Source: Maea johnstoni | Lineage: Eukaryota > Annelida > Polychaeta > Spionida > Magelonidae | Assembly (NCBI GenBank): GCA_963942565.1 | Contig: OZ012691.1 | Location: forward strand, 9,331,704-9,395,703 | DNA length: 64,000 nucleotides | Direction: 5' to 3' | In this document: piece after piece, positions 1-46,342 of the stretch | How positions within the stretch are numbered: position 1 is the first letter of the stretch | How the letters are laid out: each line of letters begins with the position of its first letter | Translations under genes and position numbers: made by a program | Notes under the pieces: model-generated | What the model was told of the DNA's origin: nothing | What the model saw: only the letters and a program-made list of their open reading frames with translations | The model's database searches: none

Positions 1-28207
<28,207 letters not shown>

Positions 28208-28224
28208 CCGTTCAAAGCACAAAA

Positions 28225-28393
28225 TTTCAAAACTTCTTGAAAATCATCTCAACCTTGTCATGTTGGTATTAATTGGATAGCTCTCACTGAGAACTCTCAG
28301 ATGAGTACCCATATGCCAGGGTTCCAGCCATTTTTCAGGTTTTTTGCATCATTTTGTATCGGCAAAATTAGCCACCAGCAGCATAAGGGTTTA
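28225..28393 (-). mobile_element. Family A fragment in the SPT6 3' UTR region
   Basis: CATGTTGGTATTAATTGGAT through ACCAGCAGCATAAGGGTTTA, starting just after the stop codon. The 5' tip is missing. Confidence 0.8.
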
Positions 28394-28668
28394 CCATGGA
28401 GCCTATGAGCATGAGACTATAAGTGCTGGCGCGTTACTCTAGTGATTCAATCTAGAGTTGTATGAAAGTGTCCAGTTCCTTCTTTACAGTTATGGATAAG
28501 ATCCAATATCCAGATAAGGGATTCAGAGACAAAAACATTTATCTGATGGTGCATCACACTCCGTGCAAACAACTCGTGCGTCCAGTTTCTTCAATACAGT
28601 TATTGCCAAATAAGGAAATACCAAATCTTATTTTGCAAATGATAGCTTATTAAATGGTTTATTAAAAA

Positions 28669-28674
28669 AATAAA
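28669..28674 (+). promoter_or_regulatory. Candidate SPT6 poly(A) signal AATAAA
   Basis: The first well placed AATAAA on the + strand, about 460 bp after the stop codon. The 3' UTR would include the partial family A element at 28225-28393. Confidence 0.45.
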
Positions 28675-29054
28675 GAAACACATTGGCCGATATTCTCATG
28701 TTTGAGTTTAAAGTGAAGTATGAAGCTTGTTTTCATTTCTACTTCATGATTATATTTTGCAATAGTCACAAAAGTGTAATTGTAAGGATAGAGTGAATGG
28801 TGGTAAGTTACATTATGTTATAGGGAGGTCTGGTCGTACAAGGAATGGGTTTTTTGGGCAGAGTTGGCATTTTTTGGTACCTTTGTGATACAGTAATACC
28901 ATTATGATAATGGGTTTCCTAACCCATCATGGTTCACTGTAGCCTATACTTATTATAACATGACTTTACACATCTTAAAGCTGAGTACTGCTTTAGTAAC
29001 CCACAGAGGCTCATGATGGCTTGTAGGTACACTTGGAATTGAAATCAAACTTGC

Positions 29055-29435
29055 TTCTGATTGGCTGATTGCAGCTTTCATGGATAAGCTGACTGGCTTC
29101 TGATTGGCTGAAAGGGAAACCATCTGGAAACTGATTAGCTTGATCTCAGCCTTGATGGATAGGTTAACTGGCTTCCTATTGGCTGAAAGGGAAACCATAT
29201 GGCTACTTATTGGCTGATCTCAGCCTTGACGGATAACTGGCCTCCTATTGGCTGAAAAGGAAAGCATCTGGTTATTGATTGGCTGATCTCAGTCTTGATG
29301 AATAGGCTGACTGGCTTCCTATTGGTTGAAAGGGAAACCATCTGGCTATTGATTGGCTGATCTCAGCCTCGATGGATTCGCTGACTGGCTTCTGATTGGC
29401 TGGAAAGGAAACCATCTGACAATTGATTGGCATAT
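29055..29435 (+). repeat. Minisatellite with paired CCAAT boxes (ATTGG)
   Basis: A unit of about 69-75 bp, GATTGGCTGATCTCAGCCTT...ACTGGCTTCCTATTGGCTGA, repeats about five times. ATTGG starts at 29060, 29103, 29178, 29209, 29247, 29278, 29321, 29352, 29395 and 29426, plus a mutated ATTAG at 29134. The last ten sites, counting ATTAG, form pairs exactly 31 bp apart. It lies downstream of SPT6. Confidence 0.9.
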
Positions 29436-29439
29436 TACA

Positions 29440-30109
29440 ATAGTGGGTTGGCCTATCCCTCATGGACCAAACAGGAAGGTGCAGGTAGTCATGTTATGGT
29501 ATCATATATTGCAAGTCATCAATCTTATAGCATAATGGAATATGCACGGTTACACCTTCATATATGGTTTTAACATTATCAGCTTTTTATATTTTTGATA
29601 CTTAGTGCTGTAATAATGTGTGATGTTGTTACGATGTATCCATATTGTTGGGTCCATATAAGAACTCCTTGTGCACTATTCTTAACAATTTTCATGAGGA
29701 CTCTAAACAAAAAAAAGAAAAACACTTCACACAAGGACCCAAAAATATGTGGTAAAAAACTGCATGTTTTATCATCAAAGGATTTTGAAAATACTCTTAT
29801 GAGGGGCCATGCCACAATTGGAACAGGGGTCTTAACTAAATGTCTCTCTGTTAAATACAGAGAGATTATATTTGTGTAAAGATCTACTATTCATAGATTT
29901 GTAAGTTTCAAGAGAAATGAGGCAGAAATATGTTTAGCAAAAAAATGAATACAGATTGAGGTTCAAATCGGATGAAGATTTTAGAAATACGATGTTACAG
30001 TCAGTTGGATGCAATAGAATCATGAACTCAATTTGTGAGCTGTGATTTTGGGTTATGTGGAATTTTGAGGATATGTGGGATTTTGTGCTGAGGTGGCTCT
30101 TAACCCTAA
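29440..30109. other. Gene-free stretch
   Basis: AT-rich sequence with no exon, RNA gene or repeat that I can name. Confidence 0.5.
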
Positions 30110-30313
30110 ACCCAATGCTTAGGCTACTTTCGTCAAAAGCAGAAGGATGCAAAGATTTTTGAAACCATCTGAACCCTGTCATGTTGGTATTCATTGGATA
30201 GCTCTTGCTGAGCATACTCAGATGAGTACCCATATGCTAGGGTTTCAGTCATTTTCAGGTTTTTTGCATCATTTTGTATTTGACAAATGAACCACCACCA
30301 GCATAAGGGTTAA
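30110..30313 (-). mobile_element. Family A TTAA mini-transposon (full copy)
   Basis: TTAACCCTAAACCCAATGCT...CAGCATAAGGGTTAA, reverse orientation. Confidence 0.82.
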
Positions 30314-33291
30314 AATATTATTCCCCTGCCCGGCATGTAAGATGGCTATATGTACTTGAGTTTGAATGCTCAAAATAGCGGGCAAAACCTTTGGACAGCA
30401 ACTCAGAATCTTATCTAGAGACCACGCGGGAGCTGTTGTAGAAGAGTTGATCTGACCATCAACTCATGAAAAAATATATTTATAAAAGACAAAATATCTG
30501 AATTATTTGGATATGAGTTGTACCACAAGAGAATACTGATCTTCCTTTGGTGTGGATTTCAAGCAGTTCCCCGATATAATCTAAAAGCTGACCATTGGGA
30601 GAAGTGAATAAAAGATTTTCCTTATTTGCTGCTGAATTATTTGTATTTGTATGTACATGATATTTGTCAGAGCCAATTAAATGGCTAACCCGAGGCTTGT
30701 CATATTCTCGGGAAGGGTTAGATGGAAGTTTTCTATGTGTGCCGTATAGGGGCTTCATATTTCAAACAACTTATCATTGGGTCTATCAAAAAAACACTTT
30801 TTCATCATCAGAATGGGCTGATATGTCAATCCTTACGAATTAGCATATTTCATATGCTACCAAATAAAAAGGGTGAAGATCTTTCAACTTCCATGTTTTG
30901 AAATTGTGTTGCTTTTTTCATTCGAAAATTCTGATTTGGAATAGTTACCTGGTACTTATTCTTCGGTTACAGAAAACAGGCACTTCCAATTTGACCAAAA
31001 AGTTGTTTTTTAAAATACCTCAATAAATATCTAGTTTTATTTCGTGAAGTTGCATTCAGCATAAAAGATGAATGGTGTCTTTCTAATGAGACACAAATAA
31101 AACGTTTTGTAAAATATGTCATTTCTTAAAGTGATGAAGCTGTGAGAGAATTTGTGTAACTCCAGGATGATGTAGTAATGTATGTATGACTAAGTATTTA
31201 ATAAATACTGTCTCAGTATGGAACTTGCCATTTTCTTGAATATCCATTATTTGTTCACATATTTTATCTTGCGACCCTTCAATGTGAATTTCATCAAACC
31301 CTTAATAAAAGTACAGGATGATAATAATGAGAGCTTTAATCCCACGAGAAAAATGCTCCCCCCAATGGAAATTGTTAAATTGTGCTTAAATAATGTATTG
31401 TGGATAATGTATTCATGACTGAAGCTACCCAACACAGCCCGAGTTTTGGGTGATAACTATTTGACTTAAGAATCCTTTCTATTAGTTAAATCAAAACTCA
31501 ATCCACACTTTCTCTTCTTATAGTTTGTGCATGTATGCTTGTTGCTAAAATTATTTTCATGATATCATAGGATACACAACACCATCGAACCCATCCATGC
31601 CTGTAGCACCCCAAAAATGCCCCGATTATTTGGTAATATCTTGGTGACCAGAGTAAATTTCACAAAATATTTAAGGGAGAAATGTTGATCAGAACGTAAT
31701 CCACAACTCTCCTTCAAGTAGTTTTCAAATATATGCTTAATTCAAAATTTATTTTTAGAAGCATCATGGTTCGGAAGACACCTGTCAATTCTATATCCAG
31801 GCATGAATGGGTCTAAGTAGAATAAGGCATAACAAGTAAAAGTAAATTTAGAATAAAATAAATTAATGTTTAAATGTTACATTAAGTTTTTGCTGAAGCA
31901 ATGGGTTAAAATCTTATCTGAATCAATCAAAGGGGTTTACAACAGAGGTTGTTTGTTTAAAAGACATCAAAATAATATTGTGATTACAAAAGTAGTGACA
32001 ACTCTGATGAATAAATAAATCGCAGAAGCCTTTTCAATTTTTGTTCCGGAACTTTTATTTGAAAGAAATGAATCTATGGGATCCCAACATAAAAACAAAC
32101 AAACAAACAAGAGCTCTTCCTAAATCACTTGTGCTCACTCTCACAAAATAACTCTGACAAGAACTGCAGCTGAGAAAACCAGAATTTCAAGGCAACACAC
32201 TTGCAAGGGTACTCAGACACAAAACCAATCCACTTGATTAGTTTTCTTAATACACACTCAATGATCGAGACAAGGAACCATTTAATTCCACACAGTTTGG
32301 TTTATGGGATGCACACTCTTATGGGTAGTGAGATAAGGAACCAGTCCACACTTGGCATTCGAGGCGCACACTCTCAAAGCTAGTGAGACAGAGAACCAAA
32401 TCACAGGATCCTCTTTTTTGTGGCACTCACTTCTTCCGAGGAAGCCAAATATGACAACAAATCACAAAATCAAATTCTCATAGTCGTTGATTGAGAATTA
32501 TTTACTTATAACGCCATTTTTCGCATCAGCCAATTCACCGAACCCATCCTGAACGCTTGCAGGGGTTGCCGGGGGTATCATTAAAAAAGATACCCATGCT
32601 ACGTAGACTAACTACCACAATAATGCTCTAGCAAGCCACACAGAGAACCGCTAGGAAATACCGGTTCCATTCTCAGCTGCAGTGCTCCACCCTAGACTCG
32701 TGTTATACCCCTCCATATAGTTCACCATTTCTTCAGATCACTTTTTGAAAAAAAATGAGTGAAAAACATTTTTTCAGGCCGATCAATGTAATTTATGATC
32801 TACGAAAAACATGGATGTCTTCCCATGCAGTGTTTCAATATCTTGAGCATTTTTTTTATGAAATTTGTAAAATGGCATAATTTTGATGATATCCAAATGA
32901 TTTATTTACATTCTTAACATTTCTCTCCTATAGACATCAAAGGAGACCTACAACACGGGTGAAATAACTTCAAACCAAAGAATTACTCAAATAAGCTACT
33001 CCTCGCATACTAGTCATACCTCAATATATTCTTAACAGTGGGAAGAATTAGTCCACCGGTCACATCATAGATACTTGGGGAAATAAGCCAGAAAATAGTG
33101 CTCCATTCTCTTATATATGTGTAAATACACTGGACATTCTTGCATAGTATACAATAGTTTCATGTAATATATTACAATGGAAGACTGGACATATAAAAAT
33201 TCTTGATGATATTCATACACAACCAAAACCTTTCTTTTTTTTTCAAATACAGAAACATGAACTGAACAAGAATTGCGACTTAAAATCCTGT
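30314..33291. other. Gene-free stretch with one family B relative
   Basis: AT-rich intergenic DNA. A diverged family B copy lies at 31577-31818 (GAACCCATCCATGCC...CATGAATGGGTC). At about 32110-32420 a loose repeat of CACACTC...GAGACAAGGAACCA-like phrases recurs 3-4 times. No supported gene. Confidence 0.5.
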
Positions 33292-33640
33292 TCAACATGA
33301 CTTCAAACTGGGGAATTCGAGATGGAAAAAATTCTTCCTGCCTTTGGGGCATAAGGATGAACTTGTTTCAGATTCATCAAAATTAGTCAAATTGACTAGA
33401 AGGGCAAGTAGGCCACTTCTAGAGGAACTAATTTCAATGTCTGTTTTGGCAGGAGTGTGTGCAGTTTGAAAGTCAATATGTAGAGGATAGTGAACAGTTC
33501 TAGGTTGACGAAATTGGGGGTCCTTTTTCACCATCCCTAGGAAGTGTTCCAGTGCAGCATCGCTCGGGTCATGCCTCCCAAGGCAAATATCTGGGGCACA
33601 GCATGCGGTGCGCCACCTAGTGGCAAAAACTCTCCTGAGG
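33292..33640 (-). CDS. Unrecognised ORF, possible terminal exon
   Basis: After an acceptor-like gtttcctcag (- strand) the frame reads about 115 codons, including DAALEHFLGMVKKDPQFRQP and EISSSRSGLLALLVNLTNFD, to a stop. I do not recognise it and see no upstream exon. It could be chance. Confidence 0.18.
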
Positions 33641-33984
33641 AAACGTGAAACATGCTCGGAAAAAAAACTACCAGTAGTGGAACTAGGAGATTCCTGCTAA
33701 AATATGCGACACAAAAAGGGAATCTCGAAACAGTTTGGCACCTTCAGGAAAAATCACTGTTTTCATAAATATATTGCACGTAATGTCCGACCAAAACTTC
33801 AGTCAAAAATATCACTAACATCTAGCTCAACGTATAGCATTCAACACATGATAGGATGTCGGTACATCTGTGTGTGTCATCATAATCTTAAAGAGTAAAA
33901 ACAGCTGACTAAGTTTAACTAAAATTACACAATAACGCTAACAAAACAATAGTAGATTAATAATAACCTCTAACAACCAAGCCT

Positions 33985-34404
33985 GCATTTTAAGTATACC
34001 AATATATCTCATGGAAATTTTGATGTTGAAAATGCCGATTTTCTTATTTGTTTTGCATTTCGAGTATACCAATATATCTGAGGGTATTTCTGATGTTGAA
34101 AATGCTGATTTTCTAATTTGTTTCGCATTTTAAGTATACCAATATATCTCATGGAAATTTCGATGTTGAAAATGCAGATTTTCTTATTTGTTCCGCATTT
34201 TAAGTATACCGATATATCTCAGGGTACTTTTGATGTTGAAAATGCCGATTTTCTTATTTGTTTCGCATTTTAAGTATACCAATATATCTCATGGAAATTT
34301 TGATGTTGAAAATGCAGATTTTCTCATTTGTTTCGCATTTTAAGTATACCAATATATCTCAGGGTACTTCTGATGTTGAAAATGCCGATTTTCCAATTTG
34401 TTTC
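33985..34404 (+). repeat. 70-bp minisatellite, six copies
   Basis: The unit GCATTTTAAGTATACCAATA, then TATCTCATGGAAATTTTGAT, then GTTGAAAATGCCGATTTTCT repeats six times at exact 70-bp spacing. Copies differ at few sites, alternating CATGGAAATT and CAGGGTACTT forms. It is downstream of the carbonic anhydrase gene. Confidence 0.95.
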
Positions 34405-34491
34405 AATTACACATATTCAAATGCCCATCCTCGGCAGTGTGGATGTGTGTCACTTGTTTTTGTTCATCAGATATGATAAACGTCCAAAGCT

Positions 34492-34497
34492 TTTATT
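34492..34497 (-). promoter_or_regulatory. Candidate carbonic anhydrase poly(A) signal
   Basis: AATAAA on the minus strand about 405 bp past the carbonic anhydrase stop. Several weaker candidates exist. Confidence 0.3.
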
Positions 34498-34901
34498 TAC
34501 GACATTATGGATATATGTAATATACATCTTGACTGGCATTGTTGGAATTTTTAAGTACTCTTATTGACTACACGTAGGACAACTGAGATAAAACGGAACA
34601 AGCAAAATTACTAAACTTTCTCAAATACCCTTTTAATTAGGGATTTCATTGATGATAATAATCATATCACTTAATACTTATACAACATAAATACAGATAC
34701 TGAGCAGAACTCTTCTAAACGAAGTCAAAAAACTCCACCGAATGGACTAACATAACAAGTGGCTGGTAATGCGCTAAAAAGTTTTGCGAAGTCTGCACGT
34801 ACTAATTTAATTAAACAACAAGAACTATCACAGCCAAGCTTGAAGAAAGGAAAGCTGTTTCTACTACGCCTTTCTCGCCTAACGAGCACCGGTGCTGCCA
34901 C

Positions 34902-40843
<5,942 letters not shown>

Positions 40844-41048
40844 CTGGAAAAAGACAATAGAAAACTTGTCAGACAATGGGAAGAGGAGTGTACCGTGACA
40901 TAATATACATACTATACACCTGGTCAATTGAAAGTGAGAGAATGAAATGCATTTGAGGTACATACAGACATAGACCTGGTCATAATTGATAGTAACTCTT
41001 GCCATCCATGGAGAGTAAGAATGACTGCCATCCCTTTCCCAGCTTTTT

Positions 41049-41056
41049 ATATATAT

Positions 41057-41155
<99 letters not shown>

Positions 41156-41242
41156 CGAAACACACACACATATATATATATATATACATATAAAAATATA
41201 TATATATATAAAAAAAATAATATATATATATATATATATATC

Positions 41243-41321
<79 letters not shown>

Positions 41322-41385
41322 ATATATCTATATATCTATATATCTATATATCTCTCTCTATATATATATATACACATACATATAT
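41049..41385. repeat. (TA)n microsatellite block
   Basis: Several long TA runs separated by short breaks, including a CACACACA stretch near 41161 and ATATCT units at 41318-41355. Confidence 0.97.
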
Positions 41386-41670
41386 TGATAAATCATATAC
41401 ATGTCAATCAACAGTCAATGTGGGAACGTTAATTAAGGGTTAAACCACAGGTGCATTGTTTATGTACACTGAAATTCAAATTTCATAAAATTAAACTGAT
41501 CAGGAGAGAGGGAGTGAAAGGGTTAAAAATATCATCTATGTTACAGGAAACAGAAATCAGTAGAAAACTATGAATATCAAAAGTGGATGTTACGTTTTTA
41601 TGATTGATCATGATCAAGTTATCCTTCTGCTTCAAACTTAAATGTTGACTATGTCACTCTCCACCTTCCA

Positions 41671-41687
41671 GGTTGTCATAGCAACCA
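41671..41687. promoter_or_regulatory. RFX X-box-like site
   Basis: GGTTGTCATAGCAACC, an imperfect palindrome fitting the RFX consensus (GTTGYC, two bases, RGCAAC). Confidence 0.45.
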
Positions 41688-41699
41688 TGTGGGTTCTTT

Positions 41700-42536
41700 T
41701 GTTGGAAGGACAATATAATCCATGTGACTAGACAAATATTCGCCAAATAAAAACAAATTTAATGCACAAGTTTAATTGAAGCCACATTTTAATGTTTCTC
41801 TGTGAAGGAAAGCAGGTGTTGAAGATTTTAAGAGCTATTGTTGTGAAAAAAATGAGTAGACACCGTTTGTATAGAAACACTTTATAGGTGATTGTCTGTT
41901 GTTAAGCAAACAAAGAAAAGGTGTGTGTAAACAAATGCATGAAAATAAACAATATGGACTTGGAAAGTGCTATATTTAGCATATAGTAAAGGTGCATGCA
42001 CACAAACATAGAGTAGCTACTTGACAAACTGCTGCAGGTGGCTCATGTTCTGCACATGAAAAATACTGATAATGGTTTCTCTAAACCCAATCCTGCTTGT
42101 AGTGGCCAAAACAGCTTGACAATTTTAGTGATAACTCTCTGAAAAAGCAGATTCTTGAAAAAATAATGATGAAGGATTGTTCCCAAGAAATCTACTGACA
42201 ATTTATCATTGAATTCAGAATGTTTTGTGAATCTATCTGTCACTTATTAAAAAAATTCAGAGATATATATATTTTTTTAAAATAAGAAATCCGCTCAGAC
42301 ATGAATGTACTATACCAGGTCACTATAGAATTAACCTCTCTGTCCTCACAAGAATATTTCTGTGAGCCCTTGAACTTAGGTAATTGATATTAAACAAAAT
42401 TCTAATATTTTATGAACATATAGTTCCTCATCTTGAAAAAAAGAGAGCTTATGTTGTTAAATTGAGGAGCTTAAAATCCAAAATTGAAGGCATCCTTAAA
42501 AAGATGAGATATGACAATAATAGACCTTTGGCTTCT
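41700..42536. other. Gene-free stretch
   Basis: AT-rich; only a weak family B relative near 42085-42305. No exon recognised. Confidence 0.5.
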
Positions 42537-42765
42537 TAACCCATTCACACTCAGAGATCCTCTAGAAAGTATCGTCTGCTACTTTCATACTTTTCAAAAT
42601 AACTTTGGAATAAAGCAAATGTTCACAAAATAGTTGAAGGAGAGTTGTTGTTTGACTTCTCTTCAACATTTTACCTTCAATTATTTTCCAAAAAGTGCTT
42701 TTGTTAGAAAAATATTTCCAAAATTGTCAGGCCTGTTTTGGCCGCTCTGAGCATTAATGGGTTAA
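42537..42765. mobile_element. Family B TTAA mini-transposon (full copy)
   Basis: TTAACCCATTCACACTCAGA...GCATTAATGGGTTAA. Confidence 0.87.
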
Positions 42766-43045
42766 AACTGTAATGACCTTTGATATTGAAAAATGCAATT
42801 CCAACATGACAACTCAAAACTTTATTATTCAAGAAATAGTATATGATATACTTATATCAAAGACCAAATCAGAAATGCAAAAAGGTAAGGGGGATATCTG
42901 AAGCTAAGCTGCACCAAAATAAAGAGAACTATGTAAGCACAAGGACATTTTTGGACAAAGTGGAAATATGACCAAGATCAACAAAATACATCTGCAATTA
43001 AAGCCCCTAACACCCAGCAAGAAAAGCCAGAATACATGTATACCA

Positions 43046-43249
43046 TAACCCTTATGCTGCAGGTGGCTAATTTGGCAATACTTAATGATGAAAAAACCTC
43101 TGAAAATGACCGAAACCCTGGCAAATGGGTACTCATCTGAGAGTACTCAGTGAGAGCTATCTGATGAATACCAACATGACAGGGTTTAGATGATTTTCAA
43201 AAAAGTTTGTGCCTTGGACGAAAGTAGCCTCAGCATTGGAATGGATAAT
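43046..43249 (+). mobile_element. Family A mini-transposon
   Basis: ATAACCCTTATGCTGCAGGT...CAGCATTGGAATGGATAA; both tips slightly diverged. Confidence 0.8.
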
Positions 43250-43975
43250 AAAGCCAAAATAATACACTACAAACATGCACACAGCACACCTTCCTGTAAC
43301 TAAACAAACTATGGCAAAGAAGCATTGAAACTGAAATGAGGTGAACGATTATGTAATAAAAATGTATCCAAATATAAATGCTTTACATAAATATTAAAAA
43401 AGATTAAAAACAAAATTAATGAAAATATCAGAACGACATGCTAAATGATATCATATATGAGTCAAAATACCATAATTTCAACAAAGAAGTTAATCATATT
43501 CTTTGATGCTAAATAAACAGTTATGTCAAGGAATTCTTTAGCAAAATAAGTCATTAAGCTAATTCATAAATATACTGTGTTTTGTTATATTTGTGGGTTG
43601 GGTGTCATAGTTTGTTTTAAAGCTGTGGTTAAAAGGGGGTTAAAAAGTGTAAAAAAGAGGTGTAGAGAAGGGTGATATATGTGGTTTTAAGGGGCAGGGA
43701 AAGGCAAGAAAAGGCAAGAAAGAGGGGCAAAGATTGGGGGTGGAACGGTTGGTCTCAAGTTGACCAGCCTCGCTGCTTGAATATCCGCAATTGATAAGAA
43801 ATGCTGAAATCAAAGCACAAAATAATGATATCACAAAATCACAACATTGTGCCAATATCAAATACATGAATAATGAGGGGAGGGGGTTTGCTGGTTAACT
43901 AGCCATACCACTGGAGGCCACCCTGGCATATGATAACTATACTAGGCTAATGAAGAACTAACAATGTTTCAAATA
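43250..43975. other. Gene-free stretch
   Basis: AT-rich, with a G/A-rich patch at about 43620-43740. Nothing recognised. Confidence 0.5.
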
Positions 43976-44118
<143 letters not shown>

Positions 44119-44558
44119 GGGCAGTTACTAGCCCTAGAGTGAGATGTCTGAATGTATTGAATGACCATTGAAATTCAATCTTTTATGCAAATTAATTCAG
44201 GCTATCAGGGCAAGTGTATTTTTCAGTTTATTTTTTGTGTACTTTTGTGACCCTGACAATGTTGAAAGCAATTCATGTAAAATAATATAGTCATTCATCA
44301 AAATAAACTGTATTTCTTATTTTTTGCTGTTTGAGAAAATACAAATTATAATTCATTTTGTTCACATTTGTTCAGTAAATGAGTTGCAAGAAACATTGTT
44401 TTCATAAATTCTTCAAGCCTCTTTCAAAATTCATAAGTAAAACATTAGCAAGATTTTTCTGAGCAGCAAAACACACCAAAGTTATGCTAGGCATGATACG
44501 TTTTATTTGCAGGCAGCCACAAAAAATGTCTGCTAAATTGCTGCTGGACAGCCATTCT

Positions 44559-44659
44559 GTTGCTAGGCAACCAAACAAGTTGCTAGGCACTGAGAAATAG
44601 TTTCTTTCTGACCCCTGCAGTTGCCTAGGAACTTGTTGCAATCTTGGTTGCGTGGCAAT
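44559..44659. promoter_or_regulatory. Cluster of four RFX X-box-like motifs
   Basis: GTTGCTAGGCAAC (44559-44571, perfect half sites with a 1-bp spacer), GTTGCTAGGCAC (44579-44590), GTTGCCTAGGAAC (44620-44632) and GTTGCGTGGCAAT (44647-44659), all within 101 bp. GTAACCATGG follows at about 44699. The nearest supported gene is the carbonic anhydrase, whose first seen exon is about 3.7 kb downstream on the minus strand. Confidence 0.5.
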
Positions 44660-45017
44660 AGCTTTGCTGCAGTGCAACGCTTGCAACGTAAAGCAGTGTA
44701 ACCATGGCGCTGTAACCACGGTGATGGAACAATAGCGTTACCCGCAGTTTTCCATAGATACTCAGCATTCCCATCATCTGTTGCAGCCTCACTCCCTAGA
44801 AAGAGGTCACACAAAAATTAGCACTACAGTTTCCATGCATTTCATATCAATGTTACTTTTTTACAAATTCTGTGTAGAAACTTTCATCACACAAATTTCA
44901 TATACGTTTTCCTTTACAAATTCCTGCAATAAACCTGAATAACTTAGCCTATTCATGATCAGAGTGACCAAATGAATAACCTGACAATCATTCAAATACC
45001 TTGGCAGCTATTATAAA

Positions 45018-45183
45018 TTAACCCATCCATGCCAAAAGAAAAGTTTGCTCCCATGTACAAGAAAGTTGTAAGAATGGTTTTGATTGACATTTCCTGATGA
45101 CATATTTCCAAAAGATGGATTTATTAGAAAGATATAATCAAATGACGCAGCATTTTCCTGTCTCTTCTGGCATAATTGGGTTA
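45018..45183. mobile_element. Family B-like TTAA mini-transposon (short)
   Basis: TTAACCCATCCATGCCAAAA...GCATAATTGGGTTAA, a shortened or related family. Confidence 0.6.
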
Positions 45184-45539
45184 AAAGAAATATATTCAAA
45201 TGAAAGACGTTCTTCTTTTATAGAACCACTCTTTGTTCAAATATGTCAAATGATCTACCAAGATATTTTGTTATTTCGTCAAATCACTGGTCCATTTAGT
45301 CACAAATAAGTTCAGCATCAAACATGTTTTGTTCAAATTCTTGATTTGATAAAAAAAATGACCTTAATCAACAATAAACAAAAGCAAGAAAATAAATGAT
45401 TACTGTGGCGTTTAGAAGATTGTGGAATATATAGTGTGATATATTTTCTTTAGACTGATAATTGATAAAGCTAGCACAATACATTTTGAAGCATTATGTT
45501 GCAATGTAGATGAAAGGGTTATGATAGCGCGGCAAAAAA

Positions 45540-45965
45540 ATTCAGACAGCAAAACGGACAGGAAGCAGACAGCAAACGGTTGACGGATGTTCGGACAGCA
45601 AACAAGCATAAATCTGCCCACGCGACCGTCTCTGCATTAAAACATCGGTCAACCGTTTGCTGTCCAATGTATGGTGCTTTTTTCTTGTGATAATTGCTTG
45701 CATTCCCTTCAAGTATTATTTTTTATAATTTTCTATTCCTTTTCCTTCCGATATATGGGTCAACCATTTGTGCACAAACAGACAGCAAACGGTTGACAGA
45801 AATATCCGTCAACCGTTTGTGCACAAATACTCGGTTTATGATTTGTGCACAAATGTTCCACTGCACATACAGTGCACAGAAATATTCGTTGACCAATTAC
45901 CAGTCAACTGTTTGTGTACAAATGGACAGCAAACAGTCGACTGAAATATTCGTCAACCATTTGAC
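45540..45965. repeat. Cluster of short palindromes around CAAACGGTTGAC
   Basis: CAAACGGTTGAC or close variants and its inverse GTCAACCGTTTG recur about eight times, mixed with GACAGCAAAC and the palindrome TTTGTGCACAAA. A clear stem is AACGGTTGACAGAAATATCC-GTCAACCGTT near 45788. Units are not regularly spaced. Confidence 0.8.
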
Positions 45966-46326
45966 ATCTGTAATTTTGTGCTGTATACTTGGCAAAAACC
46001 ACCGCCTAACCCAAAATCACTGGCAATTTTTTCAAACGTCCCGGGTGGGAAACAAGACCATCCAGTGGTGAGAGACAGCAAGCAGTCAGAAATTGTTCTT
46101 CTTACCAGTAGTCTAGAAATGACTTGTGGATGTGATGCTATGTATTTGAGATAACCTGAATGCATTCCTCACTAAAGGTTATAAAATATGATGAAATGAA
46201 ATATGATTATATGTGATGAGGAGTGAAAAACATATTGTTAAAATACATATGATTTCTTGGTTATTCAATTGTTAAAACTGCTTTTCAATCAAAAAATCAC
46301 CCTCCTTTTCATATCACCCCAAAAAG

Positions 46327-46342
46327 ACCCCCCCCCCCCCCT
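46327..46342. repeat. Poly-C run
   Basis: About 14 C followed by T and more C. Confidence 0.9.

Noticed and set aside
44742-44795. 54-nt minus-strand open segment with acceptor tttctag and donor gtaacg, reading SEAATDDGNAEYLWKTA
   Set aside because: Its phase does not join the carbonic anhydrase exon at 40804-40843 in the correct frame, and it has no recognisable family motif.
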